A stretch of DNA of 64,000 nucleotides, from NCBI GenBank assembly GCA_963966185.1, contig CAWZYM010000140.1:62001-126000 (forward strand), given 5' to 3'. Numbering within the stretch: the first letter of the stretch is position 1; each line of letters opens with the position of its first letter. The stretch comes from Rhabditoides inermis (taxonomy: Eukaryota; Nematoda; Chromadorea; Rhabditida; Rhabditidae). The position numbers and the translations under genes are program-made. Below, one piece after another: positions 1 to 7,647 of the stretch. The notes beneath the pieces are model-generated. The model saw only the letters and a program-made list of their open reading frames with translations. It made no database searches and was not told where the DNA came from.

Positions 1-465
1 GCCAATTTTCCTCGTCTTTAGTAGGGACCACGATTACTTTATTGTATTGGGACAAGCCTCTGGAGTGTTGTCGTGCAGGTTTTGCCAATTTTCTTTGTCC
101 TTGGTCGGGGAAAGGAAAGTCGTATTATATCGTGACAAGCCTCTGGACAGTTGTCGTGCAGGTTTTGCCAATTTTCCTTGTCCTTGTTAGGAGCCACGAG
201 TGTTGCAATATTCGAAACAAACCTATGAAGTGTTGTAGTGCAGGTTTTGCCAACTTTCCTTGTCCTTGTTAGGAGCCACGAGTGTTTTAATGTATTGGAA
301 CAAACGTCTGGAGTGTTGTCGTGCAGGTTTTGCCAATTTTCCTTGTTCTTGTTAGGAGCCACGAGTGTTTTGATGTATTGGAACAAACGTCTGGAGTGTT
401 GTCGTGCAGGTTTTGCCAATTTTCCTTGTCCTTGGTAGGGGAAAGGAAAGTTGTATTCCAGCGTG
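1..465 (+). repeat. Left-edge segment, copy of the 7.93-8.39 kb block
   Basis: The window opens inside the T7 relative with accacgattactttattg and matches 7932-8396 and 9258-9720 monomer by monomer. The offset is about 7,930 bp to the first of these. It includes the shortened T1 with aatattcgaaac (82 bp). A private difference is ggtcgggg at about 104 where other copies read ggtagggg. The match stops near 465, where this copy continues cctctggaatg and the others tctctggtgtg. Confidence 0.75.
321..403 (+). repeat. Monomer class T3 (exemplar)
   Basis: 83-bp monomer with variable half gttaggagccacgag, then tgttttgatgtattggaac or tgttttaatgtattggaac, and aaacgtctggag. Adjacent T3 monomers occur in runs, for example from 238 to 486 and from 661 to 909. 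A subclass with gttttcatg marks particular HOR positions (711, 3044, 24249, 27420, 29253). A further subclass ending gtctcaag appears only from 29.3 kb onward (29357, 35073, 43562, 48687, 61359). Confidence 0.9.
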
Positions 466-486
466 ACAAGCCTCTGGAATGTTGTC

Positions 487-577
487 GTGTGGGTTTTGCC
501 AATTTTCCTTGTCCTTGCTAGGAGCCACGAGTGTTGCAATATATGAATATATGAGAACACACCTATGAAGTGTTGTA
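487..577 (+). repeat. 91-bp monomer with 8-bp internal duplication
   Basis: A T1-type monomer in which aatatatgag is expanded to aatatatgaatatatgag, a direct duplication of aatatatg. Length is 91 bp, exactly 83 + 8. The core of this copy is also altered to gtgtgggttttgcc. The expanded form recurs at about 6637, 10,957, 15,870, 20,696, 24,077, 25,662, 27,248, 29,089, 30,337, 48,412, 49,751, 50,095, 55,720 and 62,257. Related forms with ataatatgaatatatg (2872, 12,940) or tatgaatataagag (33,452 and its copies) also exist. Confidence 0.85.
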
Positions 578-992
578 GTGCAGGTTTTGCCAACTTTCCT
601 TGTCTTTGGTAGGGGTAAGGAAAGTCGTATTATGTCGTGACAAGCCTCTGGAATGTTGTCGTGCAGGTTTTGCCAATTTTCCTTGTCCTTGTTAGGAGCC
701 ACGAGTGTTTTCATGTATTGGAACAAACGTCTGGAGTGTTGTCATGCAGGTTTTGCCAATTTTCCTTGTCCTTGTTAGGAGCCACGAGTGTTTTAATGTA
801 TTGGAACAAACGTCTGGAGTGTTGTCGTGCAGGTTTTGCCAATTTTCCTTGTTCTTGTTAGGAGCCACGAGTGTTTTGATGTATTGGAACAAACGTCTGG
901 AGTGTTGTCGTGCAGGTTTTGCCAATTTTCCTTGTCCTTGGTAGGGGAAAGGAAAGTTGTATTCCAGCGTGACAAGTCTCTGGTGTGTTGTC

Positions 993-1075
993 GTGCAGGT
1001 TTTGCGAATTTTCCTTTTTCTTTGCAGGAGGCACGAGTGTTTTAATGTATTGGAACGAACGTCTGAAGTGTTGTC
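993..1075 (+). repeat. Monomer class T11 (exemplar)
   Basis: 83-bp monomer with gcgaattttcctttttcttt then gcaggaggcacgag and gtgttttaatgtattggaac, with gaacgtctgaag at its end. The tail is T3-like while the front half is private, so this looks like a diverged T3 relative. Copies sit near 8417, 9743, 18,157, 19,483, 22,699, 24,369, 25,954 and 27,704. A variant with caggggccacgag recurs near 29,790, 35,508, 43,997, 49,122 and 55,091. Confidence 0.83.
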
Positions 1076-1158
1076 GTGCAGGTTTTGCCAAATTTCCGTG
1101 TCTTTGGTAGGGGAAAGGAAAGTCGTATTATATCGTGACAAGCCTCTGGAGTGTTGTC

Positions 1159-1241
1159 GTGCAGGTTTTGCCAATTTTCCTTGTCCTTGTTAGGAGCCAC
1201 GAGTGTTGCAATTTATGAGAACAAACCTATGAAGTGTTGTA
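1159..1241 (+). repeat. Monomer class T1 (exemplar)
   Basis: 83-bp monomer whose variable half reads ttaggagccacgag followed by gttgcaat(a/t)tatgag and aacaaacctatgaag. It ends in tgttgta rather than tgttgtc, so the next core is preceded by tag instead of tcg. The following monomer very often begins ccaactttcc rather than ccaattttcc, so the variants are linked. This is one of the commonest classes in the window. The class name is mine. Confidence 0.9.
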
Positions 1242-1275
1242 GTGCAGGTTTTGCCAACTTTCCTTGTCCTTGGTA

Positions 1276-1687
1276 GGAGTAAGGAAAGTCGTATTATATT
1301 GTGACAAGTCTCTGGAGTGTTGTCGTGCAGGTTTTGCCAATTTTCCTTGTATTTGGTAGGGACTAGGAAAGTTTTATTCCATCGTGACAAGCCTCTGGAA
1401 TGTTGTCGTGCAGGTTTTGCCATTTTTCCTTGTCCTTGTTAGGAGCCACGAGTGTTGCAATATATGAGAGCAAACCTATGAAGTGTTGTAGTGCAGGTTT
1501 TGCCAACTTTCCTTGTCCTTGGTAGGAGTAAGGAAGGTCGTATTATATTGTGACAAGTCTCTGGAGTGTTGTCGTGCAGGTTTTGCCAATTTTCCTTGTT
1601 CTTAGTAGGGACCATGAATACTTTATTGTATTGGGACAAGCTTTTGGCGTGTTTTTGTGCAGGTTTTGCCAATTTTCCTTGTCCTTG
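1276..1687 (+). repeat. Mosaic of T2, T5, T1 and T7 monomers
   Basis: Five monomers of mixed class link the preceding segment to the next HOR block. They include a T5 whose neighbours are T2-like and a private aaggaaggtcg near 1531. Parts resemble 4.70-5.00 kb (T5, T1, T2-like, T7 in the same order). I see no gene or non-satellite sequence. Confidence 0.7.
1574..1656 (+). repeat. Monomer class T7 (exemplar)
   Basis: 83-bp monomer with ccttgttcttagtagggac, catgaatactttattgtat and tgggacaagcttttggcgtg. It is followed by the odd linker tttttgtgcagg instead of ttgtcgtgcagg. A near relative with accacgattactttattg occurs at 30, 7960, 9285, 17,699, 19,025 and 22,241. T7 and T4 share the tactttattgta segment and probably have a common ancestor. 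Confidence 0.85.
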
Positions 1688-1988
1688 TTAGGAGCCACGA
1701 GTGTTGCAATTTATGAGAACAAACCTATGAAGTGTTGTAGTGCAGGTTTTGCCAACTTTCCTTGTCCTTGGTACGGGAAAGGAAAGTCGTATTATATCGT
1801 GACAAGCCTCTGGAATGTTGTCGTGCAGGTTTTGCCAATTTTCCTTGTCCTTGTTAGGAGCCACGAGTGTTTTAATGTATTTGAACAAACGTCTGGAGTG
1901 TTGTCGTGCAGGGTTTGCCAACTTTCCTTGTCCTTGGTAAGGGAAAGGAAAGTCGTATTATATCGTGACAAGCCTCTGGAGTGTTGTC

Positions 1989-2071
1989 GTGCAGGTTTTG
2001 CCAATTTTCCTTGTCCTTGGTAGGGGAAAAGAAAGTCGTATTATATCGTGACAAGCCTCTGGACAGTTGTC
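1989..2071 (+). repeat. Monomer class T2 (exemplar)
   Basis: 83-bp monomer with variable half ggtaggggaaaggaaag then tcgtattatatcgtgac and aagcctctgga. Subclasses differ at the end (ggaatg, ggagtg, ggacag, ggatcg). Its purine-rich aggaaagt pairs with actttcct of a preceding T1-linked core to make the dyad described separately. Because it carries ggtagg rather than gttagg, it lacks one minus-strand stop, which lets minus-strand open frames run through it. Confidence 0.9.
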
Positions 2072-2154
2072 GTGCAGGTTTTGCCAATTTTCCTTGTCCT
2101 TGTTAGGAGCCACGAGTGTTGCAATATATAAGAACAAACCTCTGGAGTGTTGTC

Positions 2155-2238
2155 GTGCAGGTTTTGTCAATTTTCCTGATTCTTGGTAAGAGCCACGAGT
2201 GTTGCAATATATGAGAAAAAAACCTATGAAGTGTTGTA
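2155..2238 (+). repeat. Monomer class T12 (exemplar)
   Basis: 84-bp monomer with core gtgcaggttttgtcaatttt, then cctgattcttggtaagagcc and a T1-like tail. Left-hand copies follow a T1 variant with aatatataagaac. Right-hand copies (for example near 31,980, 36,930, 51,320 and 58,520) read gtcagttttcctgat and ggtaggagcc. The class therefore separates left and right lineages. Confidence 0.8.
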
Positions 2239-2321
2239 GTGCAGGTTTTGCCAACTTTCCTTGTCCTTGGTAGGGGTAAGGAAAGTCGTATTATATCGTG
2301 ACAAGTCTCTGGAGTGTTGTC

Positions 2322-2570
2322 GTGCAGGTTTTGCAAGTTTTCCTCTCCCTAGGCAGGGGCCACAAGTGTTTTAATGTATTGGAACAAACGTCTTGAGTGT
2401 TGTCGTGCAGGTTTTGCCGTTTTACCTTGTTCTTGGTTGGAACCACGAGTGCTGCAATATATGAGAACAAACATCTGCAGTGTTGTAGTGCAGGTTCTGC
2501 CAACTTTCCCAGTCCTTGGTAGAAGTCACGAGTGTTGCAATATATGAGAAGAAACCTCTGAAGTGTTGTA
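2322..2570 (+). repeat. Three-monomer cassette T8-T9-T10
   Basis: Exactly 249 bp made of three distinctive 83-bp monomers in fixed order. T8 has gcaagttttcctctccctag and gcaggggccacaagtg. T9 has gccgttttaccttg, ggttggaaccacgag and catctgcag. T10 has ctgccaactttcccagtcc and agtcacgagtg. The T8 motif ctctccctaggcagg occurs 18 times (2343, 6105, 10428, 12415, 15338, 20168, 23550, 25135, 26720, 28556, 32331, 37280, 40820, 45769, 51503, 53685, 56519, 58700). A shortened ttctctaggcagg form occurs near 5276, 7694, 9020, 11586, 14509, 17432, 18760 and 21976. These are the best landmarks for reading HOR periods. Confidence 0.9.
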
Positions 2571-3326
2571 GTGCAGGTTTTGCCAATTTTCCTTTTTTCT
2601 TTGCAGGGGCCACGAGTGTTTTAATGTATTGGAACAAACGTCTGGAGTGCTGTCGTGCAGGTTTTGCCAATTTTCCGTGTCCTTGGTAGGGGAAAGGAAA
2701 GTCGTATTATATCGTGACAAGCCTCTGAAGTGTTGTCGTGCAGGTTTTGCCAATTTTCCTTGTGTTTGGTAGGGGAAAGGAAAGTCGTATTTTATCGTGA
2801 CAAGCCTCTGGAATGTTGTCGTGCAGGTTTTGCCAAATTTACTTGTCCTTGTTAGGAGTCACGAGTGTTGCATAATATGAATATATGAGAACACACCTAT
2901 GAAGTGTTTTAGTGCAGGTTTTGCCAACTTTCCTTGTCTTTGGTAGGGGTAAGGAAAGTCGTATTATGTCGTGACAAGCCTCTGGAATGTTGTCGTGCAG
3001 GTTTTGCCATTTTTCCTTGTCCTTGTTAGGAGCCACGAGTGTTTTCATGTATTGGAACAAACGTCTGAAGTGTTGTCGTGCAGGTTTTGCCAATTTTCCT
3101 TGTCCTTATTAGGAGCCACGAGTGTTTTAATGTATTGGAACAAACGTCTGGAGTGTTGTAGTGCAGGTTTTGCCAATTCTTCTTGTCCTTGGTAGGGGAA
3201 AGGAAAGTCGTATTATAACGTGAAAAGCCTCTGGACAGTTGTCGTGCAGGTTTCGCCAATTTTCCTTGTCCTTGTTAGGAGCCACGAGTGTTGCAATATA
3301 TGAGAACAAACCTCTGAAGTGTTGTA

Positions 3327-3415
3327 GTGCAGGTTTTGCTAATTTTCGTTTTCTTTGTCTTTAAATGAGACCACGAATACTTTATTGTAGTGGGACAAAT
3401 TTCTGAGGTGTTGTA
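3327..3415 (+). repeat. Monomer class T4 (89-bp class, exemplar)
   Basis: Longer monomer of 89 bp. The core is followed by gctaattttcgttttctttg and then a variable half containing aatgagaccacgaatac, tttattgtagtgggac and aaatttctgagg. The extra 6 bp lie between the core and the gaccacg segment. T4 is confined to a few places in the left 29 kb (3.3-4.1, 7.1, 13.4-13.9, 16.3-16.8 and 20.9-21.4 kb) and is frequent to the right of 30 kb. It converts a 249-bp trimer into a 255-bp trimer. Confidence 0.88.
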
Positions 3416-4205
3416 GTGCAGGTTTTGCCAATTTTCCTTGTATTTGGTAGGGACTAGGAAAGTTTTATTCCATCGTGACAAGCCTCTGGAATGTTGTCGT
3501 GCAGGTTTTGCCAATTTTCCTTGTCCTTGTTAGGAGCCACGAGTGTTGCAATATATGAGAACAAACCTATAAAGTGTTGTAGTGCAGGTTTTGCCAACTT
3601 TCCTTGTCCTTGGTAAGGGAGAGGAAAGTCGTATTATATCGTGACAAGCCTCTGGAATGTTGTCGTGCAGGTTTTGCCAATTTTCCTTGTCCTTGTTAGG
3701 AGCCACGAGTGTTGCAATATTTGAGAACAAACCTCTGAAGTGTTGTAGTGCAGGTTTTGCTAATTTTCGTTTTCTTTGTCCTCAAATGAGACCACGAATA
3801 CTTTATTGTAGTGGGACAAATTTCTGAGGTGTTGTAGTGCAGGTTTTGCCAATTTTTCTTGTATTTGGTAGGGACTAGGAAAGTCGTATTATATCGTGAC
3901 AAGCCTCTGGAATGTTGTCGTGCAGGTTTTGCCAATTTTCCTTGTCCTTGTTAGGAGCCACGAGTGTTGCAATATTTGAGAACAAACCTCTGAAGTGTTG
4001 TAGTGCAGGTTTTGCTAATTTTCGTTTTCTTTGTCCTCAAATGAGACCACGAATACTTTATTGTAGTGGGACAAATTTCTGAGGTGTTGTAGTGCAGGTT
4101 TTGCCAATTTTCCTTGTATTTGGTAGGGACTAGGAAAGTTTTATTCCATCGTGACAAGCCTCTGGAATGTTGTCGTGCAGGTTTTGCCATTTTTCCTTGT
4201 CCTTG
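3365..4205 (+). repeat. T4-T5-T1 trimer region with 255-bp tandem copies
   Basis: A 255-bp trimer (89 + 83 + 83) repeats with matching landmarks at 3696 and 3951 and continues into the next block at 4206. The copy ending near 3935 contains the hybrid T5 with gactaggaaagtcgtatt at 3868. The preceding interval contains a T1 with aacctataaag that interrupts strict periodicity. The same order is found at 13.3-14.0, 16.3-16.9 and 21.0-21.5 kb, but with fewer tandem copies. Confidence 0.83.
3416..3498 (+). repeat. Monomer class T5 (exemplar)
   Basis: 83-bp monomer with ccttgtatttggtagggac followed by taggaaagttttattccatc and gtgacaagcctctggaatg. It regularly follows T4, so T4-T5-T1 forms a recurring 255-bp trimer. 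A hybrid form whose 3' half is T2-like (gactaggaaagtcgtatt) occurs at 3868 and again at 50,765, 52,947 and 57,962, which is a useful lineage marker. Confidence 0.87.
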
Positions 4206-4684
4206 TTAGGAGCCACGAGTGTCGCAATATATGAGAGCAAACCTATGAAGTGTTGTAGTGCAGGTTTTGCCAACTTTCCTTGTCCTTGGTAGGGGAAAGG
4301 AAAGTCGTATTATATCGTGACAAGCCTCTGGAATGTTGTCGTGCAGGTTTTGCCAATTTTCCTTGTCCTTGTTAGGAGCCACGAGTGTTGCCATATATAA
4401 GAACAAACCTCTGGAGTGTTGTCGTGCAGGTTTTGCCATTTTTCCTTGTCCTTGTTAGGAGCCACGAGTGTCGCAATATATGAGAGCAAACCTATGAAGT
4501 GTTGTAGTGCAGGTTTTGCCAACTTTCCTTGTCCTTGGTAGGGGAAAGGAAAGTCGTATTATATCGTGACAAGCCTCTGGAATGTTGTCGTGCAGGTTTT
4601 GCCAATTTTCCTTGTCCTTGTTAGGAGCCACGAGTGTTGCCATATATAAGAACAAACCTCTGGAGTGTTGTCGTGCAGGTTTTG
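4187..4684 (+). repeat. Two tandem 249-bp trimers with private variants
   Basis: The segments starting at 4187 and 4436 appear identical over 249 bp (three monomers). Both carry the private variants gtgtcgcaatatatgag and gttgccatatataag. In the left half of the window I found these variants only here. They reappear at 51.1, 53.3 and 58.3 kb and, for the second, at 56.3 kb. This is the clearest local tandem duplication of a trimer in the window. Confidence 0.88.
4273..4305. other. 8-bp dyad at T1/T2 junctions (exemplar)
   Basis: actttcct at 4273-4280 is the exact reverse complement of aggaaagt at 4298-4305, with a 17-base loop. The same arrangement with the same loop length occurs at 1257-1289 and wherever a ccaactttcc core is followed by the T2 variable half. 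The neighbouring bases (a and c) do not extend the pairing. It could form a short hairpin or be a dimeric binding site, but nothing in the sequence proves either. Confidence 0.7.
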
Positions 4685-4842
4685 CCAATTTTCCTTGTAT
4701 TTGGTAGGGACTAGGAAAGTTTTATTCCATCGTGACAAGCCTCTGGAATGTTGTCGTGCAGGTTTTGCCATTTTTCCTTGTCCTTGTTAGGAGCCACGAG
4801 TGTTGCAATATATGAGAGCAAACCTATGAAGTGTTGTAGTGC
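4685..4842 (+). repeat. Linker of T5 and T1 monomers
   Basis: About two monomers join the 249-bp tandem to the 2.9-kb HOR-like block. They are a T5 with ttttattccatc and a T1 with atatgagagcaaac. The same pair precedes the equivalent block at 14.0 and 16.9 kb. Confidence 0.7.
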
Positions 4843-7035
4843 AGGTTTTGCCAACTTTCCTTGTCCTTGGTAGGAGTAAGGAAAGTCGTATTATATTGTG
4901 ACAAGTCTCTGGAGTGTTGTCGTGCAGGTTTTGCCAATTTTCCTTGTTCTTAGTAGGGACCATGAATACTTTATTGTATTGGGACAAGCTTTTGGCGTGT
5001 TTTTGTGCAGGTTTAGCCAAATTTCCCTGTCCTTGGTAGGAGAAAGGAAAGTTGTATTCCAGCGTGACAAGTTTCTGGTGTGTTGTCGTGCAGGTTTTGC
5101 CAATTTTCCGTGTCCTTGGTAGGGGAAAGGAAAGTCGTATCATATCGTAACGAGCCTCTGGAATGTTGTCGTGCAGGTTTTGCCAACTTTCCTTGTCCTT
5201 GGTAGGGATAAGGAAAGTCGTATTATATCGTGACAAGTCTCTGGAGTGTTGTCGTGCAGGTTTGGCAAGTTTTCCTTCTCTAGGCAGGGGCCACAAGTGT
5301 TTTAATGTCTTGGAACGAACGTCTGAAGTGTTGTCGTGCAGGTTTTGCCAAATTTCCGTGTCTTTGGTAGGGGAAAGGAAAGTCGTATTATATCGTGACA
5401 AGCCTCTGGAGTGTTGTCGTGCAGGTTTTGCCAATTTTCCTTGTCCTTGTTAGGAGCCACGAGTGTTGCAATTTATGAGAACAAACCTATGAAGTGTTGT
5501 AGTGCAGGTTTTGCCAACTTTCCTTGTCCTTGGTACGGGAAAGGAAAGTCGTATTATATCGTGACAAGCCTCTGGAATGTTGTCGTGCAGGTTTTGCCAA
5601 TTTTCCTTGTCCTTGTTAGGAGCCACGAGTGTTTTAATGTATTTGAACAAACGTCTGGAGTGTTGTCGTGCAGGGTTTGCCAACTTTCCTTGTCCTTGGT
5701 AAGGGAAAGGAAAGTCGTATTATATCGTGACAAGCCTCTGGAGTGTTGTCGTGCAGGTTTTGCCAATTTTCCTTGTCCTTGGTAGGGGAAAAGAAAGTCG
5801 TATTATATCGTGACAAGCCTCTGGACAGTTGTCGTGCAGGTTTTGCCAATTTTCCTTGTCCTTGTTAGGAGCCACGAGTGTTGCAATATATAAGAACAAA
5901 CCTCTGGAGTGTTGTCGTGCAGGTTTTGTCAATTTTCCTGATTCTTGGTAAGAGCCACGAGTGTTGCAATATATGAGAAAAAAACCTATGAAGTGTTGTA
6001 GTGCAGGTTTTGCCAACTTTCCTTGTCCTTGGTAGGGGTAAGGAAAGTCGTATTATATCGTGACAAGTCTCTGGAGTGTTGTCGTGCAGGTTTTGCAAGT
6101 TTTCCTCTCCCTAGGCAGGGGCCACAAGTGTTTTAATGTATTGGAACAAACGTCTTGAGTGTTGTCGTGCAGGTTTTGCCGTTTTACCTTGTTCTTGGTT
6201 GGAACCACGAGTGCTGCAATATATGAGAACAAACATCTGCAGTGTTGTAGTGCAGGTTCTGCCAACTTTCCCAGTCCTTGGTAGAAGTCACGAGTGTTGC
6301 AATATATGAGAAGAAACCTCTGAAGTGTTGTAGTGCAGGTTTTGCCAATTTTCCTTTTTCTTTGCAGGGGCCACGAGTGTTTTAATGTATTGGAACAAAC
6401 GTCTGGAGTGCTGTCGTGCAGGTTTTGCCAATTTTCCGTGTCCTTGGTAGGGGAAAGGAAAGTCGTATTATATCGTGACAAGCCTCTGAAGTGTTGTCGT
6501 GCAGGTTTTGCCAATTTTCCTTGTGTTTGGTAGGGGAAAGGAAAGTCGTATTTTATCGTGACAAGCCTCTGGAATGTTGTCGTGCAGGTTTTGCCAAATT
6601 TACTTGTCCTTGTTAGGAGCCACGAGTGTTGCAATATATGAATATATGAGAACACACCTATGAAGTGTTTTAGTGCAGGTTTTGCCAACTTTCCTTGTCT
6701 TTGGTAGGGGTAAGGAAAGTCGTATTATGTCGTGACAAGCCTCTGGAATGTTGTCGTGCAGGTTTTGCCATTTTTCCTTGTCCTTGTTAGGAGCCACGAG
6801 TGTTTTCATGTATTGGAACAAACGTCTGAAGTGTTGTCGTGCAGGTTTTGCCAATTTTCCTTGTCCTTATTAGGAGCCACGAGTGTTTTAATGTATTGGA
6901 ACAAACGTCTGGAGTGTTGTAGTGCAGGTTTTGCCAATTCTTCTTGTCCTTGGTAGGGGAAAGGAAAGTCGTATTATAACGTGAAAAGCCTCTGGACAGT
7001 TGTCGTGCAGGTTTCGCCAATTTTCCTTGTCCTTG
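4843..7035 (+). repeat. Partial copy of the 2.9-kb HOR
   Basis: The order T1-linked core, T2 variant with ggtaggagtaagg, T7, T6, T2 with catatcgtaacgagcc, T8 short form, and so on matches the block starting near 11,153 at an offset of 6,310 bp (6,308 after two small indels). It matches the 14.07 kb copy at 9,233 bp. The copy is cut short near 7035, where it jumps to the caatatttgag T1 subclass instead of the caatatatgag copy seen at 13,360 and 16,285. Confidence 0.83.
5005..5087 (+). repeat. Monomer class T6 (exemplar)
   Basis: 83-bp monomer with ggtaggagaaaggaaagttg, then tattccagcgtgac and aagtttctggtgtg or aagtctctggtgtg. In this HOR context its core is the variant gtgcaggtttagcc. It normally follows T7. 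Confidence 0.85.
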
Positions 7036-7647
7036 TTAGGAGCCACGAGTGTTGCAATATTTGAGAACAAACCTCTGAAGTGTTGTAGTGCAGGTTTTGC
7101 TAATTTTCGTTTTCTTTGTCCTCAAATGAGACCACGAATACTTTATTGTAGTGGGACAAATTTCTGAGGTGTTGTAGTGCAGGTTTTGCCAATTTTCCTT
7201 GTATTTGGTAGGGACTAGGAAAGTTTTATTCCATCGTGACAAGCCTCTGGAATGTTGTCGTGCAGGTTTTGCCACTTTCCTTGTCCTTGTAGGAGCCACG
7301 AGTGTTGCAATATATGAGAGCAAACCTATGAAGTGTTGTAGTGCAGGTTTTGCCAACTTTCCTTGTCCTTGGTAGGAGTAAGGAAAGTCGTATTATATTG
7401 TGACAAGTCTCTGGAGTGTTTTTGTGCAGGTTTAGCCAAATTTCCCTGTCCTTGGTAGGAGAAAGGAAAGTTGTATTCCAGCGTGACAAGTTTCTGGTGT
7501 GTTGTCGTGCAGGTTTTGCCAATTTTCCGTGTCCTTGGTAGGGGAAAGGAAAGTCGTATCATATCGTAACGAGCCTCTGGAATGTTGTCGTGCAGGTTTT
7601 GCCAACTTTCCTTGTCCTTGGTAGGGATAAGGAAAGTCGTATTATAT
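7036..7647 (+). repeat. HOR segment with one-monomer and 2-bp deletions
   Basis: Matches 16,690-17,386 but is shorter. Near 7275 a shortened gccactttcc...ccttgtagg has lost 2 bp. At about 7410-7425 the sequence passes from ctggagtg straight into tttttgtgcagg, removing exactly 83 bp (the T7 monomer): the offset to the sister block rises from 9,656 to 9,739. Confidence 0.82.

Larger units (their letters stand above)
466..1275 (+). repeat. Segment shared with 27.18-27.99 kb
   Basis: This stretch matches the block 26,711 bp downstream, including the 91-bp monomer, the T3 run, the T11 monomer at 993 and the private gtcatgcagg core at 741 (27,452 in the other copy). The match ends near 1275, where this copy has ggtaggagtaagg and the other ggtacgggaaagg. 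Private changes inside include the gtgtggg core at 487. Confidence 0.75.
1688..3364 (+). repeat. HOR block, first of four copies (3,762-bp step)
   Basis: Landmarks at 1688, 2103, 2343 and 2839 recur at 5450, 5865, 6105 and 6600, an offset of 3,762 falling to 3,761 after a small indel. They recur again in the 11.76 and 14.68 kb blocks. The block contains the misread core gtgcagggtttgcc near 1906, T12, the T8-T9-T10 cassette and a T3 run. Private differences include a six-T run at 2591 (five T in sister copies) and ataatatg at 2872. Confidence 0.85.

Noticed and set aside
102..115. Telomere-like repeats suggested by ttaggag, ggtaggg and gttagg
   Set aside because: They occur once per 83-bp monomer and never as consecutive telomere repeats.
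637..861. Plus-strand open frames rich in cysteine and hydrophobic residues, resembling small secreted or membrane peptides
   Set aside because: Same repeat artefact. Most begin at the gtg of the core, not at atg, and recur at each matching HOR position. There is no evidence of selection or expression.
2589..2600. Homopolymer differences (five, six or nine T in T11-type monomers at 2591, 6352 and 48,136)
   Set aside because: One-base homopolymer changes in long-read assemblies are often sequencing errors, so I did not use them as lineage markers.
3361..3420. T4 as a separate, inserted element
   Set aside because: It is 6 bp longer but keeps the core and aligns with T7 over the tactttattgta segment, so it is a diverged monomer of the same family.
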